64,000 nucleotides of DNA from Methylovulum sp. (GCF_028687615.1 NZ_JAQTZU010000008.1:1-64000); one strand, 5' to 3'. Shown: positions 1 through 9,663, counted from the stretch's first letter. Made by a program: numbers and translations. Notes: generated by a model from the sequence alone, not told the origin.

Positions 1-164
1 ATGGTGTTCTTGAGTGGGGGAATGGACGATGCGGTAAACTGCTGCACATTGTAGCGTGTTGTCAACGGCGATGCTTCCAGGTCTTGCATGGCAACGTTGC
101 TACGATACTGCGTGGCTCCAACCCAACACAACACAACACAACACGAAAATAAATCCCACAAAAC

Positions 165-793
165 ATGAATTACCTTTATCCCGATGCCGTTTTAATGTTG
201 TTTTGCAAAGCCCCTGTCCCAGGCCAGGTAAAAACCCGCCTAATGGCAACGTCAACCGCCCGGCAAGCCGCCGATGTGCATTGTGAACTCAGCATCCACA
301 CTTTAGAGCTAGTCACCAAACATCCATTTTGTCCAGTGCAATTGTGGTGTACGCCATCAACAGGGCATCCGTTTTTTCACGCGGCGGCGACCAATTATAA
401 AGTCACGCTTAAACAGCAACAGGGAGGGGATTTAGGGGAGAGGATGTACCAGGCTTTTGGTGAGGCATTGCAAGATTATGCCCACGCCCTGATTATCGGT
501 TGTGGTTGCCCGTCATTGACTGGCGAAGATTTGGAACAGGCGTTGACCGCCCTGAGTGGTGGCTATGGCAGCGTGTTGGCTCCTACCGAAGACGGGGGTA
601 TAGTCTACTCGGCCTCAAGCAAGCGCATTCTGGCTTGTTCCAAAACATAAACTGGAGCACATCGCAAGTGTTGCCACAAACCCGTGGGGTGATCGCAAAT
701 TTGCAACTTGGACATTATGAATTGCCTCTGCAATGGGACGTGGACACGCCAGACGATCAGGCAAGGTATCGGCACCAAAAAACGCTAGGGTAG
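165..793 (+). pseudogene. DUF2064 / TIGR04282-type glycosyltransferase, frameshifted
   Basis: The product resembles the small nucleotide-sugar transferase-like family TIGR04282 (DUF2064), often found near arsenosugar-type radical SAM genes. The N-terminus carries the family pattern FCKAPVPGQVKTRL, and the middle shows GCGCPSLTG and PTEDGG. The reading frame breaks in the G5 run at 594-598. Before it the frame runs to a stop at 650; after it the next frame continues naturally (GYSLLGLKQ, then WDVDTPDD) to a stop at 793. Adding one G would restore a product of about 209 residues, close to family size. It is therefore a recent single-base pseudogene or a sequencing error. The start at 165 gives the family N-terminus. 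No clear partner gene is seen within the window. Confidence 0.8.
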
Positions 794-797
794 ATAA

Positions 798-960
798 ATT
801 AATCGTTTCATAAGTGCTTGCACAAAAGATGTGCAAATTTTCACTCAAATCATTTCGGCAAGCACTTATGAAACGATTAATAACTTATTGAATAGGCGTA
901 TGTGTGTCCAATATGTTCTTGCATAGTACACTCGATACGACTGTGCGAGAACATATTGCA
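798..960. repeat. Double-hairpin dispersed repeat, copy 1
   Basis: Two inverted repeats lie in tandem. The first has a perfect 24-base arm pair (798-821 with 858-881) around a 36-base loop and contains AAGTGCTTGC / GCAAGCACTT. The second (about 909-959) pairs AATATGTTCTTGC with GCGAGAACATATT. The same two-hairpin layout recurs at 9499-9663 and 24675-24838. This copy differs more in the second hairpin than the other two do from each other. Short ORFs across it are repeat-derived. Confidence 0.8.
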
Positions 961-1020
961 CAATTACTATTAGGTGCAGAGTCGCAGGTGAAGCGGCTCT
1001 GCAAGTTTGGGAGAAGGCTA

Positions 1021-1131
1021 TTAGAATTTGAAATTGCCAAAAAAGATGGTGAAAAACATGATAGTCACCACCACCAGTCCAAATATCCAATAAAACCTTA
1101 ACTCATCAAACGGTTTTTTTAGTTGTTTCAT
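1021..1131 (-). CDS. Small single-pass membrane protein, 36 residues (predicted)
   Basis: This short reading frame begins with ATG at 1131-1129 and ends with TAA at 1021-1023. A strong ribosome-binding site, GGGAGG, lies 9 bases upstream of the ATG. The product starts with a basic, amphipathic segment (MKQLKKPFDELRFYW) followed by a continuous hydrophobic stretch (IFGLVVVTIMFFTIFFG), so it should be a single-span inner-membrane miniprotein with a charged cytoplasmic end. It lies 64 bases downstream of the 95-residue ORF on the same strand and may be co-transcribed with it. I do not recognise a family; small subunits of respiratory complexes have this general look, but that is only an analogy. 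Confidence 0.5.
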   Translation of the reverse strand: MKQLKKPFDELRFYWIFGLVVVTIMFFTIFFGNFKF

Positions 1132-1195
1132 TATCGAGTACCTCCCGACGTCATCAGATCCTGGGAGCCATCCGACCGGGTGAGGCTAAAATCCA

Positions 1196-1483
1196 CTAGC
1201 CATCCTTTTCCTCAGGCTTTGATTCCCTGTGCATTTCAGTCAACTCATCCGGTGTTAGTGCCGCCTGCTCTTCAATAACTGTTTCAGTCACACCATCAAG
1301 CAAGAGTGTTGTTAATGCCGTCAATTTTTCAGCATCAACATGACCTGTTTTATAGTGCTTTTTCAATAGTTTAACGAAAGGGTGCAGCACGGGGTTAATC
1401 TTTATCGTCGGTTGCGGAGGTTTCTTCTGCTCCGGCGGCAAAGCCTTGCGTCCACGTTTGTCTTTTTTCTTAGTCATATCCAT
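1196..1483 (-). CDS. Small highly charged hypothetical protein
   Basis: A 95-residue ORF with a strongly basic, proline-containing N-terminus (KKKDKRGRKALPPEQKKPPQ), a central segment that looks helical (HPFVKLLKKHYK, then KLTALTTLLLDGVTETVIEE) and an acidic C-terminus. No family is recognised. It has no clear ribosome-binding site, which lowers confidence. It sits between a palindromic repeat and cysK, and the 36-residue membrane ORF follows on the same strand. The basic tail could bind nucleic acid, but nothing in the sequence proves this. Confidence 0.45.
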   Translation of the reverse strand: MDMTKKKDKRGRKALPPEQKKPPQPTIKINPVLHPFVKLLKKHYKTGHVDAEKLTALTTLLLDGVTETVIEEQAALTPDELTEMHRESKPEEKDG

Positions 1484-1884
1484 TCACAATTATTAAAAAG
1501 TAACCCTAGTATATCAAGCATGGGTCGATATGCAACAAATAAAAGTAACCTTTTAAAAAATATCTGATGGACATGGAAGCAGTGATTTGCACGAAGGGTG
1601 GATACTTGTCAAATGGATTGTAGTGTAGCGGCTACTACCAAATCGGAAAAACTGTTGAAACCCGTCTTAGTTTTTTTGAATTAACTATTGTAGGTAGGGA
1701 ATGTTTTTGTTTTACACTATCAGTCCTACTCCCATCTTACTTTGAAAACGTACAACTTTGAAATAACTGGACACCTTGTAAGTCAAGGGTTGCAGTCATA
1801 CAAAAGCATACGATTTTTCACTCAGATGGGAGTAATTACATGAATTCATGATGCCCCATAATTCTTCTTTAAGGTAAGTAAAAA
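1484..1884. other. Intergenic region with a long-range inverted repeat
   Basis: No gene is seen in this 400-base stretch. It contains an 11-base perfect inverted repeat, TACTCCCATCT at 1727-1737 and AGATGGGAGTA at 1824-1834, in the region leading to cysK. The function is unknown; it could be a remnant of an element end or a folded leader. Confidence 0.4.
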
Positions 1885-2796
1885 ATGAAAGCAAATAACA
1901 TCTTGGAAACCATCGGCAATACCCCGCATGTGCGTATCAATAAATTGTTTGATAACAAACATGAAGTCTGGATCAAACTGGAAAAGACCAATCCCGGTTC
2001 CAGCATCAAAGACCGTATTGCCTTGTCGATGATAGAAGACGCGGAACAAAAAGGCCTACTGGACAAAGACAGTGTCATCATTGAGCCAACCTCCGGCAAT
2101 ACCGGAATAGGCTTGGCATTGGTTGCCGCCGTAAAAGGCTACAAAATTATTTTGGTCATGCCTGAAAGCATGAGCATTGAACGCAGGCGTTTAATGTCAT
2201 TGTATGGTGCCGAATTTGTCTTGACCCCGCGTGAAAAAGGCATGAAAGGCGCGATTGAAAAAGCCGCCGAACTGGTTGCACAAACCCCCAATGCCTGGAT
2301 GCCGCAACAATTTGATAACCCGGCAAACACCCAAGTCCATAGGCAAACCTCGGCAGTGGAGATATTGAATGATTTTCCCGATGGTTTGGATTATTTAATC
2401 ACCGGTGTCGGCACAGGCGGTCATATCACCGGCGTTGCCGAAGTGTTAAAGCAGCATTTCCATAACTTGAAAGTATTTGCCGTGGAACCGGATTTGTCGC
2501 CAGTATTAAGTGGCGGCGCCCCAGGCCCACATCCATTGCAAGGCATAGGCGCGGGATTTATCCCTTCCATCTTGAATAAAGAAATATTGGATGGCGTAAT
2601 ACAAGTAAGCAAAGACGATGCCTTTGCCTATGCCCAAAGGATTGCTAAAGAAGAAGGTATTTTAGTCGGTATATCAACAGGCGCGGCCCTTGCCGCCGTG
2701 GCAAAAAAACTGGCGGAGCTTCAGGAAGGCGCGAAAGTGCTGACTTATAACTACGATACTGGTGAAAGATATTTATCTATCGAAGGTTTGTTTTAA
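1885..2796 (+). CDS. cysK: Cysteine synthase (O-acetylserine sulfhydrylase)
   Basis: PLP-dependent enzyme that makes L-cysteine from O-acetylserine and sulfide in the cytoplasm. The 303-residue product has the usual family length. The PLP-binding lysine is in SSIKDR (Lys42), the substrate loop is TSGNTG (residues 69-74), and the glycine-rich phosphate-binding loop is [10 protein letters not shown] (about 174-183). The C-terminal ISTGAALAA serine motif is also present. The start is supported by an AAGGTAAG ribosome-binding site just upstream. The gene stands alone, with no serine acetyltransferase or sulfate-assimilation gene beside it. Cystathionine beta-synthase-like paralogues share the fold, but the length and motifs fit CysK. 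Confidence 0.93.
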   Translation: MKANNILETIGNTPHVRINKLFDNKHEVWIKLEKTNPGSSIKDRIALSMIEDAEQKGLLDKDSVIIEPTSGNTGIGLALVAAVKGYKIILVMPESMSIERRRLMSLYGAEFVLTPREKGMKGAIEKAAELVAQTPNAWMPQQFDNPANTQVHRQTSAVEILNDFPDGLDYLITGVGTGGHITGVAEVLKQHFHNLKVFAVEPDLSPVLSGGAPGPHPLQGIGAGFIPSILNKEILDGVIQVSKDDAFAYAQRIAKEEGILVGISTGAALAAVAKKLAELQEGAKVLTYNYDTGERYLSIEGLF

Positions 2797-3020
2797 GCCG
2801 CACAACAATGGCTGGGTTCTTGCGGAATCAGGAGGGATGTGGCTTTAATATTCCGGGTTCCGCAAGCCTAGTGCTTGGGAATGGGCATGGAACAGGTTAG
2901 TCAATGTAATTTTTCGGATACTACGACTGCCCATCCTTCAAGGACGCGCAGTCAACGTGTACCCTATAGCGTACCCAAAATGGATGTTAAAATATAATAA
3001 ATATATTATTCAGTAGCTTA

Positions 3021-3695
3021 TTATAACAAGCCATGTTCGGCGAACGAATAAGGCAGGCCGTCGCCGATGATGAAATGGTCAAGCACCCGTATATCAAACA
3101 AGGCCAGGGCTTGTTTGAGCTTGTCGGTGATGTGCCGGTCGGCTTGGCTGGGTTCGGCGATGCCGGAGGGATGGTTGTGTGCGAAAATGATGGCGGCGGC
3201 GTTGTGGTGCAAGGCGCGTTTGGCGACTTCCCTAGGATAAACGCTGGCCCCGTCTATTGTGCCACGGAACAGCTCTTCCAGTTGGATGACACGGTTTTGG
3301 TTGTCGAGGAACAGGCAGGCGAACACCTCGAAATCATATCCGCGCAACTGTGCACTTAAATACGCACGGGTGATGTCCGGGCTGGTCAGGGCGTTGCCGC
3401 GTTGCAGGATTTCCTTGAAATGCCGTTTCGCCATTTCCAACACGGCTTGCAATTGCGCGTATTTGGCTGATCCTAAACCGTGGGCTTGGCAAAAACGGCT
3501 TTGGTCGGCGTCCAGCAAGGCTTTTAAGGAACCGAAATCCGCCAATAATTCCCTAGCCAAATCAACCGCCGATTTGCCCGGTGTGCCGGTACGCAAAAAA
3601 ATCGCCAGCAATTCCGCATCGGTCAACGCACCCGCCCCACGCTGCAATAGCTTTTCGCGCGGGCGGTCGGCTTCTTCCCAGTCTTTGATCGCCAT
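3021..3695 (-). CDS. radC: RadC family JAMM-domain protein
   Basis: A 224-residue RadC/UPF0758 protein. An N-terminal helix-hairpin-helix-like part ([20 protein letters not shown]) precedes the JAB/MPN domain, which has the metal motif HNHPSG at residues 173-178 and a downstream D in SQADRHIT. Length and motif order are standard. The role of RadC is unsettled; it was once linked to DNA repair and is often used as a marker near mobile DNA. Its usual partners rpmB and rpmG are elsewhere in this window (about 36 kb). No operon is visible here: the downstream side is intergenic and the upstream gene is a toxin-antitoxin pair. Confidence 0.92.
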   Translation of the reverse strand: MAIKDWEEADRPREKLLQRGAGALTDAELLAIFLRTGTPGKSAVDLARELLADFGSLKALLDADQSRFCQAHGLGSAKYAQLQAVLEMAKRHFKEILQRGNALTSPDITRAYLSAQLRGYDFEVFACLFLDNQNRVIQLEELFRGTIDGASVYPREVAKRALHHNAAAIIFAHNHPSGIAEPSQADRHITDKLKQALALFDIRVLDHFIIGDGLPYSFAEHGLL

Positions 3696-3749
3696 GATTT
3701 TTACCTGTGCCGAATAAAAACCTAAGCATAGAGGAATTTGGGTGATTTG

Positions 3750-4013
3750 CTATGGGGCTAACGTGGAAAAATCTTCAATGCCGACTTGCACAAAACGTGC
3801 GGGCTGTTTTTGGCAACTGGCAATGGCGTTGTAATCGTCTTCTATCTTTTGCACAACCACCACATCAAAATATTGTTCGCCACAAAATGCACATTCAAGA
3901 CACGGGACCTTTTCAACGATTAATAACTGCTGATGCTTCTGATAAATATAGCGGGTGGTTTTGCTATCAAGCTGTTGATTCCCACAAAATACACAATTAT
4001 CGCCCATCATCAA
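3750..4013 (-). CDS. YgiT-type zinc-finger protein (putative antitoxin)
   Basis: An 87-residue protein with two cysteine pairs: CVFC at residues 7-10 and CAFC at 41-44, the YgiT/MqsA N-terminal zinc-ribbon pattern. No helix-turn-helix domain follows, so it is the short stand-alone form. It overlaps the DUF4258 gene upstream by 4 bases, showing translational coupling. Such YgiT-DUF4258 pairs are known as candidate type II toxin-antitoxin modules, with the zinc-finger protein as antitoxin. Three methionines start the ORF, so the exact start could be two codons later. Confidence 0.8.
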   Translation of the reverse strand: MMMGDNCVFCGNQQLDSKTTRYIYQKHQQLLIVEKVPCLECAFCGEQYFDVVVVQKIEDDYNAIASCQKQPARFVQVGIEDFSTLAP

Positions 4014-4318
4014 TTACCACGTCCGAATGGGGTTGTAAATTTGGGTGGAGTGGGGATGTAAACGGTGATTATGAGCAATATCCCACCCATACTACCGCAT
4101 ACGATATGGATCGGAACGTTATTGTCGGTAAAGCCTACGACCAGACACCCTTCACCTCGCCCTGAATCAGGATATTGTTCAATGATGCGCCCGTTAAGCA
4201 AGGTTTGGGTTATTTCCAGCAAACTGAAATCATCATTTTGCCGTTCTTGGTCAGCATGTCGTGAATAACGAAAGATACCGCTGCTGACCATTTCCTTTAT
4301 CCATTCAATCGCCATCAT
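4010..4318 (-). CDS. DUF4258 domain protein (putative toxin)
   Basis: A 102-residue protein with the DUF4258 signature: a YSRHADQERQ motif near the N-terminus, then a LLNGRIIEQYPDSGRG segment and a beta-rich C-terminal half. The family is related in layout to RelE/BrnT-like RNase toxins and is usually paired with a YgiT zinc-finger gene, as here with a 4-base overlap. The C-terminal residues (PTPPKFTTPFGRGN) look longer than usual. Toxic activity is inferred from context only. It lies between radC and ftsK, a small accessory insertion in housekeeping sequence. Confidence 0.75.
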   Translation of the reverse strand: MMAIEWIKEMVSSGIFRYSRHADQERQNDDFSLLEITQTLLNGRIIEQYPDSGRGEGCLVVGFTDNNVPIHIVCGSMGGILLIITVYIPTPPKFTTPFGRGN

Positions 4319-4338
4319 GGATTTGAATTACCGGATTG

Positions 4339-6684
4339 TCAGTCCCTGATTGGCACCGGAGCCAGCACCACCCTGGAACCGTTGGTTTCGGCAGGACTGA
4401 CAACGCCCGCCGCTTCCATATTTTCTATCAAGGTGGCGGCACGGTTATAACCCACTTTAAAACGCCGTTGCACACTGGAGATGGATGCCTTGCGTGTTTC
4501 CGTGACAAACTGCACGGCTTCGTCATACAAAGCGTCGTTTTCGCCGCTGCTGTCGCCATTGCTGCTGAAACCGCCGCTAAAGCCTTCGTTGCTGTCGCTG
4601 ATTTCTTTGGTGATGTCGTCCAGATAATTGGCAGGGGCGGTTTGTTTTAAGAATTCCACGACGCGGTGCACTTCATGGTCATCGACAAAAGCACCGTGCG
4701 CCCGGATCGGTATGCTGGTGCCGGACGGCAAAAACAGCATGTCGCCGTTGCCCAGCAGGGTTTCGGCACCGCCTTGGTCGAGGATGGTGCGCGAATCTAT
4801 GCGCGAAGAAACCTGGAATGAAATACGGGTGGGCACGTTGGCTTTGATCAAGCCGGTCAAGACATCGACGGACGGGCGTTGCGTGGCGAGGATCAAATGG
4901 ATGCCGGCGGCGCGGGCTTTTTGGGCCAGGCGGGCGATGAGTTCTTCGACTTTTTTGCCGACGATCATCATCATGTCCGCCAACTCGTCGATAATGATGA
5001 CGATGCTGGGCAAGGCGGTCAAGACCGGGTATTGCTCGTCAAAATCATCGGCAAAGGATTGCCCTGGTTGGAACATCGGGTCTTTAACCAACTCGCCGCG
5101 CTCCGCCGCATCTTCAATCAGTTGGTTGAAACCCGCCAGATTCCTCACCCCGACTTTCGACATCAATTTGTAACGCCGCTCCATTTCGCCAACCGCCCAA
5201 CGCAGGGCATTGCTGGCTTCCTTCATGTCGGTGACGACCGGGGTCAGCAAATGCGGAATATCGGCGTAAACCGACAGCTCCAGCATTTTCGGGTCGATCA
5301 TGATCAGGCGCACCTGTTCCGGTGTGGCTTTGTACAACAGGCTCAGAATCATCGTGTTGATGGCCACCGATTTGCCCGAACCGGTGGTGCCCGCCACCAG
5401 CGCGTGCGGCATTTTGCCCAAATCGGCGACCAGCGGCGTACCGGCAATATCCTTGCCCATTGCCAAAGTCAGCAAGGATTTGGCATGGACAAAATTGTCC
5501 GCCATCAATAAATCACGCAAATTGACCATTTCCCGTTGACGGTTGGGAATCTCCAAACCCACCACGGATTTGCCAGGGATAATTTCGACGATACGGACGC
5601 TGGTGACCAGCAAAGCCCGCGCCAAGTCTTTGGATAAGGTGCTGATGCGGCTGACTTTGACACCGGCGGCGGGTTGCAGCTCAAAACGGGTGATGACGGG
5701 GCCAGGATGGAAGCCGACCACGGCGACGGTGACGTTAAAATCGGCGAGGATTTCTTCCACACGCCGCGACATGGCTTCCAGGTCGCTTTGCGAGTAACTG
5801 ACGACCTGCGATTCCCGCTGATCCAACAAATCCAGCGGCGGTAAGATGCCGTCGCCCATCGAATAAATCGGAACAGACGGTTTTTGCGCGAATCTGCTGA
5901 TTTTCTCCGGTTTTTGCACGGCTTTGCCAACAAAATTTTCCAAGCTGTCGGCAGCTTCAATAACGGCAAGTTCCGTTGGTTTTTCTGTTTGGGACTTGAC
6001 TGGTTTGGCGGGCTTTGCAGGTTTGTCCGCTAGCGGCAGGAAAATCGCCTGCGTTGGCAAACTAACTGGCAATTTGGCAGGTGTAAAGTTTAGTTTTGTG
6101 AAACCATTAAAAGCGGTTTTCACCAGCAAAAAAGTTTGCTTGCCGACCCAATCAACCAAGGCCAGCCAAGACACTTCAGTGGCAAGGGTAATGCCCGCCA
6201 GCAACAGGACGATCAAAAACAAGGTCGCGCCCGAATTGCCCAGCAACCTGTCGGCAAGCTCGCCGATTTCTTCGCCGAGTATGCCGCCGGTATCACGCGG
6301 CAAATCAACATGGACGCGTAGCACGTAAAGATGCAGCAAGGCGGTGCCTGACGTGAGGCTGGCAACCAATCCTAAGGTCTTGATGACGGCTTTTTCGCGG
6401 GTGATTTTTTGGGGTTTAAAGAAGGTATAGCTGTGCCAGCCAATCAGCACGGGAAAAAAATAGGCGGTCAGGCCGAAAAAACTCAGGCTAATATCCGCCA
6501 GCCAGGCACCGATCACGCCACAGGCGTTGCTGACGGTGGATTTGGTTCCGCTGTGCGTCCAGCCCGCATCTTCAAGGCTAAAAGTCACCAGGGAAATTAA
6601 AAAAAACAAAGCGCAGGCAAAAAAACTCAAGACCGCCACTTCGCGTAAGCCACGAAACGTTTTTTCTTCCATTACAGCAGACAT
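4339..6684 (-). CDS. ftsK: DNA translocase FtsK
   Basis: Septum-located DNA pump that clears chromosome termini at division and activates XerCD at dif. The 781-residue product has four N-terminal membrane helices (residues about 15-185), a short proline/lysine-rich linker, the motor domain with Walker A GTTGSGKS (about residue 430) and Walker B-like [11 protein letters not shown], and a C-terminal winged-helix gamma domain (about 710-781) that reads KOPS sites. The linker is much shorter than in Escherichia coli (1329 residues total), typical of many other bacteria. A second ATG five codons in is possible. It stands alone on the minus strand. Confidence 0.95.
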   Translation of the reverse strand: MSAVMEEKTFRGLREVAVLSFFACALFFLISLVTFSLEDAGWTHSGTKSTVSNACGVIGAWLADISLSFFGLTAYFFPVLIGWHSYTFFKPQKITREKAVIKTLGLVASLTSGTALLHLYVLRVHVDLPRDTGGILGEEIGELADRLLGNSGATLFLIVLLLAGITLATEVSWLALVDWVGKQTFLLVKTAFNGFTKLNFTPAKLPVSLPTQAIFLPLADKPAKPAKPVKSQTEKPTELAVIEAADSLENFVGKAVQKPEKISRFAQKPSVPIYSMGDGILPPLDLLDQRESQVVSYSQSDLEAMSRRVEEILADFNVTVAVVGFHPGPVITRFELQPAAGVKVSRISTLSKDLARALLVTSVRIVEIIPGKSVVGLEIPNRQREMVNLRDLLMADNFVHAKSLLTLAMGKDIAGTPLVADLGKMPHALVAGTTGSGKSVAINTMILSLLYKATPEQVRLIMIDPKMLELSVYADIPHLLTPVVTDMKEASNALRWAVGEMERRYKLMSKVGVRNLAGFNQLIEDAAERGELVKDPMFQPGQSFADDFDEQYPVLTALPSIVIIIDELADMMMIVGKKVEELIARLAQKARAAGIHLILATQRPSVDVLTGLIKANVPTRISFQVSSRIDSRTILDQGGAETLLGNGDMLFLPSGTSIPIRAHGAFVDDHEVHRVVEFLKQTAPANYLDDITKEISDSNEGFSGGFSSNGDSSGENDALYDEAVQFVTETRKASISSVQRRFKVGYNRAATLIENMEAAGVVSPAETNGSRVVLAPVPIRD

Positions 6685-6907
6685 AAGTATGATTTTATGA
6701 GGCGAAACCAGCTAAGTTGTGATTATAGATGAATCGTGGTTTTTTTTGCATTAATAAACTGGTGTTACGCGGCTTGGAACAAAGGACGTATCATTTTCGA
6801 CATAAATACAAAACAACTTGATTTATGAACGGATTGTTTGATTGGGAATGTACAGGTTGCACAACAGCGATAGGATTAGCAGCCTTGCCGGATAGAGTTT
6901 TAACGGA

Positions 6908-7009
6908 TTCGGTTTTTGGAGCGCGGTCATCTTGACCGCAACTGGCGGGCAGGATGCCTTTATATCCCAGAGAGATACGCCCTCCCACTAAAAACCGAAA
7001 ACCTGACCG
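6908..7009. repeat. Palindromic repeat flanking pyrD, copy 1
   Basis: Shares with 8134-8230 the block CGGTTTTTGGAGCGC followed by two small stem-loops, GCGGTCATCTTGACCGC and a GCGGGCAGGATGCC hairpin, and a closing AAAAACCGAAAAC arm. The second hairpin is damaged here. The copy ends next to the pyrD stop codon, so it may serve as its 3' structure. Confidence 0.75.
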
Positions 7010-7010
7010 C

Positions 7011-8033
7011 TCAGGGTATATCAAGCCCCTTCACAACATCCGCCACCAATTCCGGCCCGCAGTAAATCAAGCCGCTATAAACCTGTACCAAACTCGCGCC
7101 AGCGGCGATTTTTTCCTGGGCATCTTCGGCATTTAATATCCCGCCAGCGGCGATGATGGGGACTTTGCCGCCCAATTCCGCCGCCAAGCCGCGCACGACG
7201 TAAGTCGATTTCTCTTTGACAGGCGCACCGCTTAAGCCCCCGGTTTCCTTGGCGAGCGGGTGGTTGGCGATGGCATCCCGTGCGATGGTGGTGTTGGTGG
7301 CGATGACGCCGTCGATGGCGTATTCGAGTAATAATCTGCCGATATGGCTTATTTCTTCGTCAGTTAAATCGGGGGCGATTTTGACGACCAGCGGCACATA
7401 GCGGCTATGTGCTTTTTGGAGTTTGAGTTGTTCTGCTTTCAATTGCGCGATGAGATTTTTAATCTCGTCGCCTTGTTGCAATTGGCGCAGGTTTTGGGTG
7501 TTGGGCGAGGAAATGTTGATGGTGATGTAGCTGGCGAGCGGATAGGCTTTGCGTAGGCCGATCAGGTAATCGTCGGCGGCGTTGGCGATGGGCGTGTCAA
7601 AGTTTTTGCCGATGTTGATGCCTAAGACACCTTGGTATGGTGAGTTTTTAACTTGTTCCAGCAGATGGTCTATACCTAAGTTGTTAAAACCCATGCGGTT
7701 GATGATGGCCTTGTGTTCGGGTAGGCGGAACAGGCGCGGTTTAGGGTTGCCAGGCTGTGGTCTTGGGGTGACGGTGCCGATTTCGATGAAGCCGAAACCC
7801 ATTGCGGCGAGCGCGGCTATGTAATCGCCGTTTTTGTCCAACCCGGCGGCAAGTCCGACGGGGTTTTTAAAGGTCAAGCCCATGACGGTGACGGGCTTGT
7901 CTGGCAGGGTTGGATGGGTTAAGCGGCTTAAGCCAGTTTGGTGGGCGGTTTTGAGCAGTTTTAAGGTGGCTTCATGGGCGGTTTCGGGATCTAGCGAGAA
8001 TAATAGCGGGCGGAGTAAGGGGTATAGGTTCAT
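7011..8033 (-). CDS. pyrD: Dihydroorotate dehydrogenase (quinone), class 2
   Basis: Membrane-associated flavoenzyme that oxidises dihydroorotate to orotate and passes electrons to the quinone pool, the fourth step of pyrimidine synthesis. The 340-residue length and N-terminal helical extension ([22 protein letters not shown]) mark class 2. FMN and substrate motifs are clear: [29 protein letters not shown], and the catalytic-loop serine in [10 protein letters not shown]; ending with AAGGI and QVYSGLIY. It stands alone, with the same palindromic repeat on both sides. Other pyrimidine genes (pyrR, pyrB, pyrC') are at 39-42 kb. Confidence 0.95.
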   Translation of the reverse strand: MNLYPLLRPLLFSLDPETAHEATLKLLKTAHQTGLSRLTHPTLPDKPVTVMGLTFKNPVGLAAGLDKNGDYIAALAAMGFGFIEIGTVTPRPQPGNPKPRLFRLPEHKAIINRMGFNNLGIDHLLEQVKNSPYQGVLGINIGKNFDTPIANAADDYLIGLRKAYPLASYITINISSPNTQNLRQLQQGDEIKNLIAQLKAEQLKLQKAHSRYVPLVVKIAPDLTDEEISHIGRLLLEYAIDGVIATNTTIARDAIANHPLAKETGGLSGAPVKEKSTYVVRGLAAELGGKVPIIAAGGILNAEDAQEKIAAGASLVQVYSGLIYCGPELVADVVKGLDIP

Positions 8034-8133
8034 GATGGTTTTCTTAGATGTGTGGGGCGTTGATTTTAGTATGCTAGAAAATATAGGCAGGAATAAGTCA
8101 TTCCGCGCCTAGCACTCATCGTTATACTCTGAA

Positions 8134-8230
8134 CGGCCAAGTTTTCGGTTTTTGGAGCGCGGTCATCTTGACCGCAACTGGCGGGCAGGATGCCCGCGCT
8201 CCTTCCCGCTAAAAACCGAAAACGTGACCG
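8134..8230. repeat. Palindromic repeat flanking pyrD, copy 2
   Basis: Complete version of the element at 6908. GTTTTCGGTTTTT and AAAAACCGAAAAC form the outer arms. Inside are GCGGTCATCTTGACCGC and GCGGGCAGGATGCCCGC, each a perfect 7-base stem, plus GGAGCGC matching GCGCTCC. Both copies have the same orientation and bracket pyrD. Confidence 0.8.
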
Positions 8231-8267
8231 TTTGAAGTATATACACAGGTCTATTCAAGGCTTGGAT

Positions 8268-8349
8268 GTAGGGGCGGACGGTTGTCCGCCCTTTGTTATG
8301 GGCTGTACCTAAATCGGAAGCTATCAGGCAAGCCGCCTTTCGCCCCTAC
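8268..8349. repeat. GTAGGGGCG-type inverted repeat
   Basis: Outer arms GTAGGGGCG (8268-8276) and CGCCCCTAC (8341-8349) enclose a GGCGGACGGTTGTCCGCC hairpin. It lies between the pyrD-side repeat and thiO. It looks like another small dispersed palindrome; only this copy is clear in the window. Confidence 0.5.
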
Positions 8350-8373
8350 GGAAAAATCACCATCCAACCCGTC

Positions 8374-9474
8374 TCAATGTGCCGCCGCCAATTGGTAAGG
8401 CTCAGGCGCAACGCACGGTGTCCGCTTCAACACCAAATCCACCAGTAATTGCGCTGATGCCGGCCCCATGACCAAGCCGTTGCGGAAATGTCCGGCATTG
8501 ATGCTTAGGTTGTTGATGTCTGGATGTCGGGCAATATAAGGTATGCCTTGAGTCGTTCCGGGCCGTAAACCTGCCCAGTGTTTAATGAGGGGATGGTTAT
8601 GAAGTTCAGGAAATAAATGTAAGGCGAATTTCGAGAGCTTGTTTTTGGCGGCGGTTGTGGTGGTTTTGTTAAAGTCATCATGCTCTACTGTGCTGCCCAC
8701 GAGAATTTTGCCATCGCGGCGTGGAATCAGGTAATGGTCGCCGTCCAGCACCATAAATGGCAAGGTGTCAGGCTGGGTGTCGAATAACAGCATTTGGCCT
8801 TTGACAGGGTGGATGTCGGGCAGATTTTTTGTGAGTCCGGTAAACAGCCGCTGGCATAACTCGCCGCTCCACGCACCACTGGTGATGACCAATTGGTTGA
8901 CCGGCAACTGCCCGCGTGTCGTCCCAATAGAATCGATGCGCTGGTCGCGGCAATGTATCGCCGTCAGTTCACACTGTTCATAAATGGTGATGCCTTTGTT
9001 AAGCATATCTTGTTGCAGTGATTTCAACAGGCGAGGATTTCGCACTTGCGCTATATCCGGCAGCCAGAGGGGATGTTCGGCTGTGGTGTTGAGAAAGTTA
9101 AAAAAAGGCTTATCTGGCAAGCTTGAGGTGATGTGATGTGCGGTACACCAATCAATTGCTGCCTGATAATCTGGATTTTTAGTGATCAACATGCCGCAGG
9201 GTGTCCATTCTGGATCAAGCCCGGTGTCCGCGAGGAGTGCCGCCATCAATTCGGGATAGATTTTTAGGCTATGCAAAACTAATGCACTAATCGCTTCGGC
9301 CTGCCGCCACGGATAAATAGGCAGCAAAATACCGCCGCCCGCCCAAGAGGATTCCTGGCCGATCTGGTTTTTTTCGATTAAGGTGACGTTTGCTCCGGCG
9401 TTATGGAATTCTCGAGCGGTCAATAGGCCGATAATGCCGCCGCCGATTAGCGTGATGTCTGGGATTGTGGTCAT
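8374..9474 (-). CDS. thiO: Glycine oxidase / FAD-dependent oxidoreductase ThiO
   Basis: FAD enzyme that oxidises glycine to the imine used in thiazole formation for thiamine. The N-terminus holds the Rossmann FAD motif (IGGGIIGLLTAREF), then SWAGGGILLP, and the C-terminal GLRPGTTQGIPYIA and NAGHFRNGLVMGPASA match the DAO/ThiO family. I place the start at the ATG at 9474 (366 residues), because the longer ORF upstream runs into a dispersed repeat. No TPP riboswitch or other thi gene is visible beside it. A different D-amino-acid dehydrogenase-like role is possible, but length and motifs favour ThiO. Confidence 0.85.
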   Translation of the reverse strand: MTTIPDITLIGGGIIGLLTAREFHNAGANVTLIEKNQIGQESSWAGGGILLPIYPWRQAEAISALVLHSLKIYPELMAALLADTGLDPEWTPCGMLITKNPDYQAAIDWCTAHHITSSLPDKPFFNFLNTTAEHPLWLPDIAQVRNPRLLKSLQQDMLNKGITIYEQCELTAIHCRDQRIDSIGTTRGQLPVNQLVITSGAWSGELCQRLFTGLTKNLPDIHPVKGQMLLFDTQPDTLPFMVLDGDHYLIPRRDGKILVGSTVEHDDFNKTTTTAAKNKLSKFALHLFPELHNHPLIKHWAGLRPGTTQGIPYIARHPDINNLSINAGHFRNGLVMGPASAQLLVDLVLKRTPCVAPEPYQLAAAH

Positions 9475-9498
9475 GGATTGATATTGGGTGGCGCATAT

Positions 9499-9663
9499 AT
9501 TAATTGTTTCATAAGTGTTTGCATTGGGTATAGAATTTCCTGCCTTAAACTTTTTAGGCAAGCACTTATAAAACACACATAACGGATTGAATGGTTATTA
9601 CAATCCCATAAGTTCTTGCTTTAGTATGGTTAGGACGTAGCGCAAGAACTGATGGGGTTGCAA
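9499..9663. repeat. Double-hairpin dispersed repeat, copy 2
   Basis: First hairpin: TAATTGTTTCATAAGTGTTTGC with GGCAAGCACTTATAAAAC. Second hairpin: ATCCCATAAGTTCTTGC with GCAAGAACTGATGGGG. The two are joined by an ACACATAACGGATTGAATGG spacer that is nearly identical in copy 3 (24675-24838). This copy lies between the divergent thiO and outer-membrane protein genes. Confidence 0.85.

Noticed and set aside
866..1101. ORFs across the double-hairpin repeat (both strands)
   Set aside because: They are read through repeat sequence and overlap the better-supported 36-residue ORF in another frame.
2874..2945. Partial match to the CTAAGGAA-arm family
   Set aside because: Only one arm (GGGAATGGGCATGGAAC) and a damaged core are seen; too degraded to call a copy.
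9475..9576. N-terminal extension of ThiO (34 residues)
   Set aside because: It is encoded by the dispersed repeat; the family start is at 9474.
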